The notes under the pieces are model-generated. The model was given only the letters and a program-made list of their open reading frames with translations, ran no database searches and was not told where the DNA came from. From CAZNPA01 sp964575095 (GTDB lineage Bacteria > Pseudomonadota > Alphaproteobacteria > Rickettsiales > SXRF01), in NCBI GenBank assembly GCA_964575095.1, contig CAZNPA010000002.1, positions 1 through 64,000 of the forward strand: a stretch of DNA of 64,000 nt, given 5' to 3'. Within the stretch, counting starts at the first letter, position 1. Each line of letters begins with the position of its first letter. This document shows positions 53,033 to 61,759 of this stretch, piece after piece. A program made the position numbers and the translations under genes.

Positions 53033-54436
53033 CTAATAAGGCCCTGTATCGGGAAAGGACAGCCGTACCCTAAGCCCCGGGTGATTATCCTCTAAAGTCA
53101 CTTGGGCGTTGTGGATGCGGGCTACGGCGGCGACCAGCGATAATCCCAATCCGTTGCCCTTGGTATGGCGGCTTTGCTCGAGGCGGAAGAATTTCTCAAA
53201 CACCTTGTTGCGGAATTCGGGCGGAATGCCGGGTCCGTTATCGGCGATGACGATGTTGGAGAAATTATCGGTGACGACGCAGGAAATATCGATCTTGCCG
53301 CCCTCGGGGGTGAATTTGATGGCGTTGTCGAGCACGTTGGCAAAGGCCTGCGTCAGCAGGTGTTTTTCGCCGTGTACCTTAATCGGCATTGCGATGTGGT
53401 TGGTAAGGGTGACGTGTTTTCCGGCGGCGTAGGGTTCATAAAACTCGAACAGATTATCAATGATGGTCTTGATGTCGCACGGCTCAAACCGGCGGAAGTC
53501 GGTGTTGGCTTCGAGCTCGGAGATCTTGAGGATGGAATTGAACGTGGCCACCAGTTCCTGTAAATCACGGATGTTTTTTTCCAGCAGTTCATAGGCGGAA
53601 TTTTGCTTGTCCATGTCGCGCAGCCCGGCGTCCATGCGGTTGATGACGCGGTTTAAGGGGCTGCGTAAATCGTGCGCGATGTTGTTGGCGAACTCGGAGA
53701 GTGATTTCAGCAGATTTTCGATGCGGTCGAGCATCAAATTCAGGTTGGAGGAAAGCTCGTCGAACTCGTCGCCGCCGGGCGTAAACGGGATGCGCACCGA
53801 AAGATGCCCGCCCATGATCGAGGTCGCCGAGCGGTTGATGATGTTGATGCGTCCCATGACGCTCCTCGTCATCACCAGCGCGCCGATGAAGGCCATCGCC
53901 AGCGTCAGCAGCAAGCTGCCCCAGAAAGTCTGGATGATGGTCTGCTCGATTTTGGCCGTCGATTGCAGGCTCTGGCCGATGAGGAGCGACCGCCAGCGTG
54001 AGAGCGGCACCACCAGCGCCTTGATCTCGACGCCGGAAAGGTCGCCGCGCATGCTTTCGATATAAAACCGCACCCACTGGCCTTCTTTTTCGAACGGCGC
54101 TTCGACCGTGACGTGCTGCGGCCACTCGTTTAAATTACCCGCCATTTTTTCGTGCTCGCGGTTGACGAGGAGGTAGACCGACGTGCCTTCGTCGTCGCTG
54201 GCGATGAATTCCTTGATGCGCTGCTCGACGGCGTAGGAGCCGTTATCGTGGTAATCGTCGAGGAGATAAGCGTATTGCTGGCGGATCGAATCGTTGATCT
54301 GGCCTTCGAGGTAGCGCATGGCGAAGGTGTAGATGAATGCAAACAGCACCACCGCCGAAAGTCCGAAGAGCCCGACATAAACCAGCCCCAGCCGGAAGGT
54401 AAATGTTTTGACGATGCGTGCGAGCTTGGATTCCAT
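53033..54436 (-). CDS. Two-component sensor histidine kinase
   Basis: The 467-residue inner-membrane kinase has two transmembrane segments (about 15-40 and 171-192) enclosing a periplasmic domain of about 130 residues, a HAMP domain, HisKA with His255 (NNIAHDLRSPLNRV), and HATPase with NVLDNAIKFT, DNGPGIP and GNGLGLSL. It is downstream of its likely response regulator gene, after a 244-bp gap full of repeats. Its start codon immediately follows a class-2 REP element. Confidence 0.93.
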   Translation of the reverse strand: MESKLARIVKTFTFRLGLVYVGLFGLSAVVLFAFIYTFAMRYLEGQINDSIRQQYAYLLDDYHDNGSYAVEQRIKEFIASDDEGTSVYLLVNREHEKMAGNLNEWPQHVTVEAPFEKEGQWVRFYIESMRGDLSGVEIKALVVPLSRWRSLLIGQSLQSTAKIEQTIIQTFWGSLLLTLAMAFIGALVMTRSVMGRINIINRSATSIMGGHLSVRIPFTPGGDEFDELSSNLNLMLDRIENLLKSLSEFANNIAHDLRSPLNRVINRMDAGLRDMDKQNSAYELLEKNIRDLQELVATFNSILKISELEANTDFRRFEPCDIKTIIDNLFEFYEPYAAGKHVTLTNHIAMPIKVHGEKHLLTQAFANVLDNAIKFTPEGGKIDISCVVTDNFSNIVIADNGPGIPPEFRNKVFEKFFRLEQSRHTKGNGLGLSLVAAVARIHNAQVTLEDNHPGLRVRLSFPDTGPY

Positions 54437-54464
54437 ATCCCCGCATTTATTGCGGGGTCCGGCG
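54437..54464. repeat. REP-like palindrome class 2, touching the kinase start codon
   Basis: This is identical over 28 bp to the copy inside rsmA, and abuts the kinase ATG with no gap. It could form a hairpin that covers or provides the ribosome-binding site. Confidence 0.85.
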
Positions 54465-54487
54465 CGAAAGGCAAGGCGTTCTACAGT

Positions 54488-54519
54488 TAATTATCCTCAC
54501 GGGTAATTATCCTCACGGG
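54488..54519. repeat. Tandem 16-bp repeat
   Basis: TAATTATCCTCACGGG is repeated twice perfectly and directly. It lies between the REP element and the 21-bp array. Confidence 0.9.
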
Positions 54520-54551
54520 GCTAAAATTACAAAAATATGCCTATTAGCTAG

Positions 54552-54677
54552 CCGAAACTATAAGATAATGCGCCCAAACGCATCGATAATGCACCAAAAC
54601 CGCAAGATAATGTGTCGAAACCCCTCAATACTATGCCGAAACGAGACAAAAATGCCCCGAAATACCTCCTTAAAGAC
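54552..54677. repeat. Degenerate 21-bp tandem array (about six units)
   Basis: Units begin at 54552, 54573, 54594, 54615, 54636 and 54657, exactly 21 bp apart. Each starts (C/T)C(G/C/A)(A)AAAC-like and most contain GATAATG about 12 bases later. The last unit is weaker. The array ends at the response-regulator stop codon. Confidence 0.85.
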
Positions 54678-54680
54678 GCT

Positions 54681-55352
54681 TTAAGCCACCAACTTATACC
54701 CCGCCCCGCGCAGGGTTTGGATCATGGTTTTGTCGAAGCCTTTGTCGATTTTATTGCGCAGGCGCGAGATGTGGACGTCGATGACGTTGGTCTGCGGGTC
54801 GAAATTATAATCCCACACATGTTCGAGCAGCATCGTGCGCGTGATGACGGTGCCGGTGTTTTTCATCAGATATTCCAGCAGCGCGAACTCGCGCGCCTGC
54901 AATTCGATTTCCTTGCCGGCGCGCCTCACCGTGCGCGTGAGGAGATCCATCTCGAGATCGCCGCAGGTGAGCTTGGTCACCGCTTTTTCTCCGGTCTTGC
55001 GGCGCGTGATGGCTTCCAGCCGCGCCAGAAGTTCGGTGAAGGAATAGGGCTTGGCCAGGTAATCGTCGGCGCCGGCTTTCAAGCCCTTGACGCGCTCATC
55101 GACCTTATCGAGCGCCGTCAGCACCAGCGCCGGCGTTTCATTGCCCGACGCGCGCAGGGCTTTGATGATGGTGAGGCCGTCCACTTCCGGCACCATGCGG
55201 TCGACCACCAGCGCGTCGTATTTTTCCGTCGTCGCCAAAAATAATCCGTCCTTGCCGTTTGCGGCATGGTCGACGACATAACCCTGCTCGCGCAGGCCCT
55301 TCATCAGGTATTTCGCCGATTCTTTATCGTCTTCGATGAGGAGTAGTTTCAT
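54681..55352 (-). CDS. OmpR/PhoB-family response regulator
   Basis: The 223-residue protein has a receiver domain (MKLLLIEDD; phospho-Asp51 in LVVDRMVPEVDG; Lys in YLAKPYSF) and a winged-helix DNA-binding domain ending in NVIDVHISRLRNKID..TLRGAGYKL. It should pair with the downstream histidine kinase. Start 55352 follows TATAAT by eight bases, so the message may be leaderless. Confidence 0.95.
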   Translation of the reverse strand: MKLLLIEDDKESAKYLMKGLREQGYVVDHAANGKDGLFLATTEKYDALVVDRMVPEVDGLTIIKALRASGNETPALVLTALDKVDERVKGLKAGADDYLAKPYSFTELLARLEAITRRKTGEKAVTKLTCGDLEMDLLTRTVRRAGKEIELQAREFALLEYLMKNTGTVITRTMLLEHVWDYNFDPQTNVIDVHISRLRNKIDKGFDKTMIQTLRGAGYKLVA

Positions 55353-55360
55353 AGGCACGA

Positions 55361-55389
55361 ATTATAGCCCAGCCGCCCGGCGCCGTCTA
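55361..55389 (-). promoter_or_regulatory. Promoter of the response regulator
   Basis: On the minus strand TAGACG (-35, 55384-55389), a 17-bp spacer and TATAAT (-10, 55361-55366) end eight bases before the ATG, predicting a leaderless or nearly leaderless transcript. Confidence 0.5.
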
Positions 55390-55393
55390 CAGG

Positions 55394-56233
55394 CTAGCGG
55401 CCCATTTCCCGCCGCGTCTGGCTCATGACGTTTTCGACGAACGTGCCGACCAGGTTCATGCCCGACGTCGCCATTTTCTTCAAAATATCCTTGCCGTTTT
55501 CATAAAGCGCCAGTTGCGCCAGGCCAAACTGCATGTGCGCCTTTTCGACGGCGGCGATCTCGGTATCCTTTTGTTTAGCCGTTTTTTTAAGATCCGCCAG
55601 CATCGCTTTCAGCGCGTCGCTTTTTTTCTGTTTTTGCTTTTGTAAAAAGTCGAGCAATTCCGCCCGCAGCGATTCGTCTTCCAGATCCTGCACCGTCGCC
55701 AGAGCGGCATTTAAAGCGCCATGGTCGAACTGGTCGAGCAGCGTATGGATATCGCGGACATCGTTATTCAGCGTATCGACGCGCTCCTGGTAGTCGCGGT
55801 CGGCGAAGGGCTTGAGGAGTGCGGCGAACATCAGGCTGTAATGCTGGTACAGGTCGATGATGCGGTCGCGCGTGGCGCGGTCGGCGTGTTTGGGTGACAT
55901 CGCCAAAGCATTGGGCGTAACTTCGACCAGCGTTTTTTGCGGCGACAGAGCGGCGTTGTGTTTGGCCAGAATCGCCAGCGGCTTGGACTGTATATAGCGC
56001 AAGCATTCCAGATCATAGGCCAGCCATTCGATGGAAAGCCTGCCGCCGATCTCGCGCTCGGCCGGATTGCCGGAGGTAAACGCGCGCACGGCGTCGTGGA
56101 AATATTCGATGCGTGGCCTAAAATCATTATCGCCGACCAGAAGGTTGAGGTCGGTCTCAACCTGGCAAATGTCGCTATAGATACGCGCCAAAAATTGCAC
56201 GAGCGCGTCTTGCTGGGCAGAGGAAGGTTTCAT
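55394..56233 (-). CDS. Hypothetical alpha-helical protein
   Basis: The 279-residue protein is soluble and almost wholly helical, with a Lys/Gln/Glu-rich coiled-coil region (about 190-235) and no signal sequence. I do not recognise it. It lies 41 bp upstream of the response regulator on the same strand. The start region lies next to a heptamer hairpin shared with divergent hemW. Confidence 0.75.
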   Translation of the reverse strand: MKPSSAQQDALVQFLARIYSDICQVETDLNLLVGDNDFRPRIEYFHDAVRAFTSGNPAEREIGGRLSIEWLAYDLECLRYIQSKPLAILAKHNAALSPQKTLVEVTPNALAMSPKHADRATRDRIIDLYQHYSLMFAALLKPFADRDYQERVDTLNNDVRDIHTLLDQFDHGALNAALATVQDLEDESLRAELLDFLQKQKQKKSDALKAMLADLKKTAKQKDTEIAAVEKAHMQFGLAQLALYENGKDILKKMATSGMNLVGTFVENVMSQTRREMGR

Positions 56234-56236
56234 AGC

Positions 56237-56311
56237 TTTCAGGTTTGAGGTTTCAGGTTTTAGCTCTAAGCTCGTTCGTCTGTAACCTTAAACCTGTAAT
56301 CTGAAACCTAC
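56237..56311. repeat. Heptamer-repeat inverted pair C
   Basis: The left arm TTTCAGGTTTGAGGTTTCAGG (first 20 bases TTTCAGGTTTGAGGTTTCAG) is made of TTTCAGG-like 7-mers and the right arm contains ACCTTAAACCTG and CTGAAACCT, its complement. It fills the gap between divergent genes, just ahead of hemW. Confidence 0.8.
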
Positions 56312-56321
56312 AACTGCCTTC

Positions 56322-57482
56322 ATGAATTCCCTTGCCGTCTATATCCACTGGCCGTTCTGCAAATCGAAATGCCCCTATTGCGATTTCAACAGCCACGTGC
56401 GCGAAAATGTCGATCAGGCACGCTGGCGCACCGCCTTGCTTAAAGAGCTGGAGCATATGGCGGCGCGGGCGCCCGACCGCACGGTGGCTAGTATTTTTTT
56501 CGGCGGCGGCACGCCGTCGTTGATGCCGACCGCCACGGCGGCGGCGCTGATCGAAAAAGTGCACGCGCTGTGGCCGGTGACAAACAATATCGAAATCACC
56601 TGCGAGGTCAACCCGACCTCGGTCGAAGCATCGACCTTCGCCGATTTCAAGCGGGCAGGAGTCAACCGCGTATCGCTGGGTGTGCAGTCGCTCGATGACA
56701 ATGAGCTGAAATTTTTAGGCCGCGGCCACAGCTCTAAGGAAGCGCTTAAAGCCGTGGAGCTGGCGGCAAAAACTTTCGATCGCTATTCGTTCGATTTGAT
56801 CTACGCCCGCCCCAACCAGACGCTTGAAAGCTGGGAAAAAGAATTGTCGCAGGCGTTTCGTTATGTCGGCGGGCACCTCTCGCTGTATCAACTCACCATC
56901 GAGGAGAACACCGCGTTCCATCACGCCTATGCCCAGAAAAAATTCACGCTGCCGGACGAGGAAACGTCGGAAGCGCTCTACCGCCTGACCGAAGATATCA
57001 CGGCGATACACGGGCTTTCCGCTTATGAGGTATCGAACTATGCCAAACCCGGCCAGGAAAGCCGCCACAACCTAGCCTACTGGAAAGGTGACGAGTATAT
57101 CGGCGTCGGGCCGGGGGCGCATGGGAGGGTTCAGGATTCGGGATTCGGGATTCAGGGAAGGATAGCCTCGCAGACGATTAAAAGTCCGGAGCGCTGGCTG
57201 GAAGCGGTGGAACGGCAGGGGCACGGTATTGAAATCTGGGAAGGAGTGGGGCGCGCTCAGGAGATCGAGGAGCGCGTGATGATGGGACTGCGGATACGCG
57301 AGGGCATTGCTTACAGCGAATTTAAAACGCGCACGGGAATAGATCTTGAGCCGCACCTCCACCGGCAGAAGCGCACGCTCTATATCAAGGAGGGATTGCT
57401 GGAAAACCGCGACGACCGGCTGCAGCCGACATTAAAGGGGCGATTGGTCTTAAATCGCCTGACGGTGGAACTGCTCAGTTAG
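56322..57482 (+). CDS. hemW: Heme chaperone HemW (radical SAM)
   Basis: The 386-residue protein has the radical-SAM cluster CX3CX2C at Cys13, Cys17, Cys20 (PFCKSKCPYC) and the HemW segment GGGTPSLM, LGVQSLDD and NLAYWKGDEYIGVGPGAHG. HemW-type proteins deliver heme; formerly called coproporphyrinogen oxidase-like. Four heptamers (57128-57155) lie in frame right after GPGAHG, giving VQDSGFGIQG in a region that is normally short. It overlaps the convergent LpoA-like gene by 8 bp. Confidence 0.92.
   Translation: MNSLAVYIHWPFCKSKCPYCDFNSHVRENVDQARWRTALLKELEHMAARAPDRTVASIFFGGGTPSLMPTATAAALIEKVHALWPVTNNIEITCEVNPTSVEASTFADFKRAGVNRVSLGVQSLDDNELKFLGRGHSSKEALKAVELAAKTFDRYSFDLIYARPNQTLESWEKELSQAFRYVGGHLSLYQLTIEENTAFHHAYAQKKFTLPDEETSEALYRLTEDITAIHGLSAYEVSNYAKPGQESRHNLAYWKGDEYIGVGPGAHGRVQDSGFGIQGRIASQTIKSPERWLEAVERQGHGIEIWEGVGRAQEIEERVMMGLRIREGIAYSEFKTRTGIDLEPHLHRQKRTLYIKEGLLENRDDRLQPTLKGRLVLNRLTVELLS
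57128..57155. repeat. Four heptamers inside hemW
   Basis: GGTTCAG, GATTCGG, GATTCGG and GATTCAG lie end to end, a clear 7-mer array read in frame as part of RVQDSGFGIQ. Confidence 0.9.
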
Positions 57483-58746
57483 CGGCCGGTTTTATTTTTT
57501 CTTCTTCCTCAAAGATTTTCTGCGCCGGTTCGATGACGTTAAATCCATCCGGCGTGACTTCCAGAATCGTCAGTTTACGCTCGTTGGTGCCATCGGGGCG
57601 CAGGCGGAACAGGCCGTTGGCCGGGCTTAAATAGCCTTTCGGATCGACCAGCGCTGCGGTCTCGACCGTGGTTTGCGACGAGGGCATGGTGATCGATGTC
57701 AAAAGCCGCATCAGATCATACGATAATGCCGCCAGTCGCGCCGGCTTATAATGATACGAGGACATAAACCGCCGTTCGAAATCCGTCATGTCATCGGGTG
57801 GCGAACTGGAAAACCAGGCGCCGGAAAGTTCGGGGATTCTGGCGATCGCCGGATCTTCCCATATGCCGGTGCCGATCAGTTTTACTTTCTTTAAATCGAT
57901 ATTGGTTTTCTTAAGTGAGGACACGATGTTCTTAAGCTGGTTACCGCCGTCGGCGATAAAGATGGCCTGGAAGCGCCGCTCTTCAGGCGTATTGTTATAG
58001 GTGGCGGCCAGGCGCGACGCGGCGGCATCGATGTTGGCGGGGCTCGGCGCGTAAAGCTCGGTTGGCGTCACGGTGCCGCCTTTTTTGAGATAGACGGCCA
58101 TCAATGTTTCCTGAATTTTCTGTCCGTAGGAATCATTGGGCGCAATCAACGCCACGCGTTGGAAATTATGCAGGAAGGCGTAATCCGACATGCGCTTCAC
58201 GTGCTGCTCGGGTAAGAATCCGAAGACGTAGACGCCGTTTCCGGCGACGGCCTTATTGTTGGAAAATGAAATGACCGGTATCTTACGTTCGCGGGCGAGG
58301 GGTGCCATGGCCGCCACCGACTGCGAGAATAACGGCCCGACGATGAGCGTCGCGCCCTGATCGATGGCTTGTTTGGCGGCACGAATGGCCTCCGCCGGCG
58401 TGTTGCCGCTATCCTTGGGCATCAGGATGATCTGCGAGCGGATCTGATCGGAAGGGGCGGCGAGGTAGCTGTCGTAAAGCCCCATGGTCGCCGCATCGAG
58501 CATGGCGCTGCCGATAGGCGCCGAATCGCCGGAGAGTGGCAGGAGGATAGCGACCTTGATCATCGGCGTTGACGGCGGGATGGCGCCTTTGGTCACGGCG
58601 ATATTTTCAGTTGCAGCAACACTGGCAGCGGGGGTTGGGGCAGCGCCCGGCTTTGCCGCCGATGATGCCGGCATCGGTTTCGATGGCATGGATGGTTGGC
58701 AGGCGGCCAACGCCAGAAGTGGGAATATGTACAAAAATCGTTTCAT
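57475..58746 (-). CDS. Penicillin-binding protein activator LpoA-like lipoprotein
   Basis: The 423-residue protein has a lipoprotein signal with LALAAC (Cys16), a Pro/Ala linker and a type I periplasmic-binding fold with KVAILLPLSGDSAPIG, LIVGPLFSQSV and VALIAPNDSYG. It is the LppC/LpoA type that activates peptidoglycan synthases, next to rsmI and yraN exactly as in other proteobacteria. The start at 58746 is set by the signal; the longer frame overlaps rsmI. Confidence 0.9.
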   Translation of the reverse strand: MKRFLYIFPLLALAACQPSMPSKPMPASSAAKPGAAPTPAASVAATENIAVTKGAIPPSTPMIKVAILLPLSGDSAPIGSAMLDAATMGLYDSYLAAPSDQIRSQIILMPKDSGNTPAEAIRAAKQAIDQGATLIVGPLFSQSVAAMAPLARERKIPVISFSNNKAVAGNGVYVFGFLPEQHVKRMSDYAFLHNFQRVALIAPNDSYGQKIQETLMAVYLKKGGTVTPTELYAPSPANIDAAASRLAATYNNTPEERRFQAIFIADGGNQLKNIVSSLKKTNIDLKKVKLIGTGIWEDPAIARIPELSGAWFSSSPPDDMTDFERRFMSSYHYKPARLAALSYDLMRLLTSITMPSSQTTVETAALVDPKGYLSPANGLFRLRPDGTNERKLTILEVTPDGFNVIEPAQKIFEEEEKIKPAAN

Positions 58747-58751
58747 GGTGC

Positions 58752-58757
58752 TATACT
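58752..58757 (+). promoter_or_regulatory. -10 box of rsmI
   Basis: TATACT lies 19 bases before the rsmI ATG in the short region divergent from the LpoA-like gene. No clear -35 was identified. Confidence 0.35.
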
Positions 58758-58776
58758 TTGCCGGATTTTTGAAAGT

Positions 58777-59658
58777 ATGTGCAAAAAGCAGGCCAACGCT
58801 ACCGTGAAACCCGAACCCAGTCAAATATGCCCGCCCGGCCTTTATCTCGTGCCGACGCCCATCGGCAATTTGCGCGATATCACGCTTCGGGCGATCGACA
58901 TATTGCAGCAGGCGGATTTAATCGCCTGCGAGGACACGCGCGTCACCGCCAAGTTGCTTACTCATTACGGTATCAAGAAACCGACGCTTTCTTATAACGA
59001 CCATAACGGCGAGGCGCGCCGCCCGCAGATTCTCTCGGCGCTGAAAGATGGAAAGCGCGTGGCGCTGGTGTCGGACGCCGGCACGCCGCTGATTTCCGAT
59101 CCCGGCTATAAGCTGGCGCGCGCGGCGATAGAAGCCGGAGACTATGTGACCGCGCTGCCCGGCGCCTCAAGCGTGCTTACCGGCTTAAGTCTTTCGGGAT
59201 TGCCGACCGACCGGTTTTTCTTCGCCGGGTTCCTGCCGGCGAAACAGGAAGCCTGTAAAAAAGAATTGCAGGCGCTGGCGGCGGTTCCGTCGACGTTGGT
59301 GATATTTGAATCGGCGCGGCGGTTGCCGGAAACGCTACCGTTGTTGCAGCAGGCGCTGGGCAATCGTGATGCGGCGGTCGTACGCGAGATCAGCAAAAAA
59401 TTCGAAGAGGCGCGGCGCGGCGCGCTTTCAGAGCTTGTCGCCTATTACGAGAAACACGGCGCGCCCAAAGGCGAAGTCGTGATTGTCATTGCGCCGCCGG
59501 GCAAGCAGGAAACCAGCAAAACAGATATCGAAGCCATGCTGGTGCGCCTCCTTTCCTCGCACAGCGTCAGGGAAGCGGCGGCGATTGTCGCCGAACAAAC
59601 CAACCGCCCACGCAAGGAAATCTACGCGCTGGCTTTAAAATTGCGCCCGCATGAATAA
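58777..59658 (+). CDS. rsmI: 16S rRNA 2'-O-ribose C1402 methyltransferase RsmI
   Basis: RsmI methylates C1402 of 16S rRNA. The 293-residue tetrapyrrole-methylase-fold protein has VPTPIGNLRDITLRA, CEDTR, SDAGTPLISDPG and LPGASSVLTGL. Start 58777 is the first ATG after the promoter; upstream in-frame codons belong to the divergent gene region. Overlaps yraN by 8 bp. Confidence 0.96.
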   Translation: MCKKQANATVKPEPSQICPPGLYLVPTPIGNLRDITLRAIDILQQADLIACEDTRVTAKLLTHYGIKKPTLSYNDHNGEARRPQILSALKDGKRVALVSDAGTPLISDPGYKLARAAIEAGDYVTALPGASSVLTGLSLSGLPTDRFFFAGFLPAKQEACKKELQALAAVPSTLVIFESARRLPETLPLLQQALGNRDAAVVREISKKFEEARRGALSELVAYYEKHGAPKGEVVIVIAPPGKQETSKTDIEAMLVRLLSSHSVREAAAIVAEQTNRPRKEIYALALKLRPHE

Positions 59659-60031
59659 GAGAAAAAGAGCCTATCATCTGGGACTTAAGGCCGAGAAAAT
59701 CGCCGCTTGGTATTTGCGACTGAAAGGCTATCGCGTGCTGGCCGAGCGCTATCATGTTACGCAGGGTGAGATTGATGTGCTGGCGCAAAAAGGCAATACG
59801 CTGGTGGCGGTCGAGGTCAAGGCGAGAAAGACGCTGGCCGAATGCGAGCACAGCATCGCGCCGTGGAAGCAGCAAAAAATCCTGCACGCCATGCAGCATA
59901 TTCTTTCCGGCGGCGGCGGGAAAATCGCTGGACTTGGCGACGCCGCGCGCCATAATATACGCTTCGATGCGGTGTGGGTCGTGCCCCGCCGTTTGCCCAT
60001 ACATATCAAGGACGCGTGGAGACTAGGATGA
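59651..60031 (+). CDS. yraN: UPF0102 endonuclease-like protein YraN
   Basis: The 126-residue protein has the nuclease-like core EKIAAWYLRLKGYRVLAERY, GEIDVLAQK and VAVEVKAR of the UPF0102 family. Its role is unsettled. It overlaps rsmI by 8 bp and the BON lipoprotein gene by 4 bp; the rsmI-yraN-BON order is common in proteobacteria. Confidence 0.95.
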   Translation: MNKRKRAYHLGLKAEKIAAWYLRLKGYRVLAERYHVTQGEIDVLAQKGNTLVAVEVKARKTLAECEHSIAPWKQQKILHAMQHILSGGGGKIAGLGDAARHNIRFDAVWVVPRRLPIHIKDAWRLG

Positions 60032-60627
60032 GACTGAGAGGATTGGGTTTATTGACGATACTGATTTCACTCAGCGGCTGCGTGGCGGCGCTGCTGGGCG
60101 CGGGCACGGAAACGGCGGTGGTGGTGGCGCAGGAGCGCTCGGTCGGCAATGCCATCGACGATGCCGGCATCCTGCTTAAGATCAAGAACCTGTTCGCGCA
60201 GCAGGAAAACAAGGACATGCTGAAAAACATCGAGGTGAAATCGGTTGAGGGCCGCGTGCTCTTAACCGGCAACGTCGATAAGCCGCAATCGCAAGTCGAT
60301 GCGGTCAATCTAGTCTGGCAGGTTAACGGCGTGCGCGAAGTCATCAACGAAATTCAGGTCAGCGACCAAACCGGTATCGTAAATTATGCCCGCGACGTCT
60401 GGATCAGCACGCAGATAAGAAGCCGCTTGCTCATCACCAAAGACGTGCGCTCGATCAATTTCTCGGTGATTACCGTAAATCAGGTCGTGTATCTGATGGG
60501 CATCGCGCAGGACCAGTCGGAGCTCGACCGCGTGACGGGCGTGGCGTCAACGACCAATTACGTGCAGCGCGTGGTGAGCTACGTGCGACTCAAGGAAGAC
60601 CCCAACCGCGGCTATACGCCGCAGTAA
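60028..60627 (+). CDS. BON-domain outer-membrane lipoprotein (YraP/DolP-like)
   Basis: The 199-residue protein has a lipoprotein signal with SLSGC (Cys18) and two BON domains (about 40-110 and 115-185), the second with VNQVVYLMGIAQDQSELDRVTGVA. DolP-like proteins help maintain the outer membrane and BAM. Start 60028 overlaps the yraN stop (ATGA). Confidence 0.92.
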   Translation: MRLRGLGLLTILISLSGCVAALLGAGTETAVVVAQERSVGNAIDDAGILLKIKNLFAQQENKDMLKNIEVKSVEGRVLLTGNVDKPQSQVDAVNLVWQVNGVREVINEIQVSDQTGIVNYARDVWISTQIRSRLLITKDVRSINFSVITVNQVVYLMGIAQDQSELDRVTGVASTTNYVQRVVSYVRLKEDPNRGYTPQ

Positions 60628-60720
60628 ATGGTAATTGGTGATTAGAAAGAATGGTAATTGGAATAATTTTTGATTATTATTTTTCCAATTACCAATAACC
60701 ATTTTTTCCAATGACCGACC
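60628..60720. repeat. Heptamer-repeat inverted pair D
   Basis: The left arm has TGGTAATTGGTGATTAG and a second TGGTAATTGG; the right arm has CCAATTACCAATAACC. It fills the complete gap between the BON gene and gshB and ends at the gshB ATG, which has no recognisable Shine-Dalgarno sequence. Confidence 0.8.
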
Positions 60721-61656
60721 ATGACCTTACGCGCCGCCATACAAATGGACTCATGGGAGTCCATCCATCCCAAAACCGATACGACGTTTTTGCTGATGCT
60801 GGAAGCAGCCGCGCGTGGCTACGAACTCTGGGTCTATACGCCCGATAAGATCTCCTGGCGCGACGGACGCGTTATGGCGCGTGCCGATTGCGTGACGCTG
60901 CGGGGAGCCGGCAGCCATAGCGTCAAGAAATCCGCCATGCTCGACCTGCAAACGGCCGATGTCGTTCTGGTGCGGCAGAACCCGCCGTTTGACATGAGCT
61001 ATATCAGCGCCACGTATCTTCTGGAAAAATTGCATCCCAAGCCGCTGGTGGTCAACCATCCGACGGCACTGCGCGACCATCCGGAAAAACTCTTCCCCGC
61101 CGAGTTCCAGTGGCTGATGCCGCCGACGCTGATTTCCGCCGATATTCTGCAGATCCGTGATTTTTACAAAGAGCACAAAGACGTCGTCATCAAGCCGCTG
61201 TATGGCTATAGCGGCAAGGAAGTGTTCCGCCTGAAACCGGGCGACGACAATGTCTCGGCGCTGCTGGAAACCTTGTTCGCCCATAGCAATGAGCCGCGCG
61301 TCGTGCAGCCCTATTTGAAAGAAATGAAAACCGGCGAGCGCCGCATCGTCATGATCGATGGCGAGATGGCCGCCATCGCCGGCCGTATACCGCCCAAGGG
61401 CGAGACCCGCGCCAGCATCCCGCTGGGTGCTACCTACGTCAAAGCCAAACCGACACGCCGCCACCGCGATATCTGCGAGGCGCTCAGGCCGTGGCTCAAA
61501 CAAGAGGGCATCCTGCTGGCCGGCGTTGACGTCATCGGCGATTGGCTGACCGAGATCAACATCACCTCCCCCGGCAGTCTGGTGCCGCTGAACAAGCTCT
61601 ACGGCTTACGTCTGGAACGCACCTTCTGGGATGCGGTGGAAAGTTATATCTCTTAG
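60721..61656 (+). CDS. gshB: Glutathione synthetase
   Basis: GshB joins glycine to gamma-glutamylcysteine. The 311-residue ATP-grasp protein has the N-terminal substrate domain (IQMDSWESIHPKTDTTFLLMLEAAARG), VRQNPPFDMSYI, KPLYGYSGKEVFRL, and the C-terminal VDVIGDWLTEINITSPGS. The start at 60721 touches the repeat hairpin. Confidence 0.95.
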   Translation: MTLRAAIQMDSWESIHPKTDTTFLLMLEAAARGYELWVYTPDKISWRDGRVMARADCVTLRGAGSHSVKKSAMLDLQTADVVLVRQNPPFDMSYISATYLLEKLHPKPLVVNHPTALRDHPEKLFPAEFQWLMPPTLISADILQIRDFYKEHKDVVIKPLYGYSGKEVFRLKPGDDNVSALLETLFAHSNEPRVVQPYLKEMKTGERRIVMIDGEMAAIAGRIPPKGETRASIPLGATYVKAKPTRRHRDICEALRPWLKQEGILLAGVDVIGDWLTEINITSPGSLVPLNKLYGLRLERTFWDAVESYIS

Positions 61657-61759
61657 ATATTATTTAATATCAGTCGGTTGTCTTGCACGCCTACCGCCGG
61701 ATTCCATTACTATTTATTAAGCAGATTCTGCTATGCTGGTCTTCTTTGGAGAAAGAGGT

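Noticed and set aside
54552..54677. CRISPR array
   Set aside because: Units are contiguous without unique spacers, degenerate, and no cas genes are present.
54418..54684. 88-residue plus-strand ORF with heptad peptides over the 21-bp array
   Set aside because: The heptad pattern follows automatically from a 21-bp DNA period; there is no Shine-Dalgarno sequence, and it begins inside the kinase gene.
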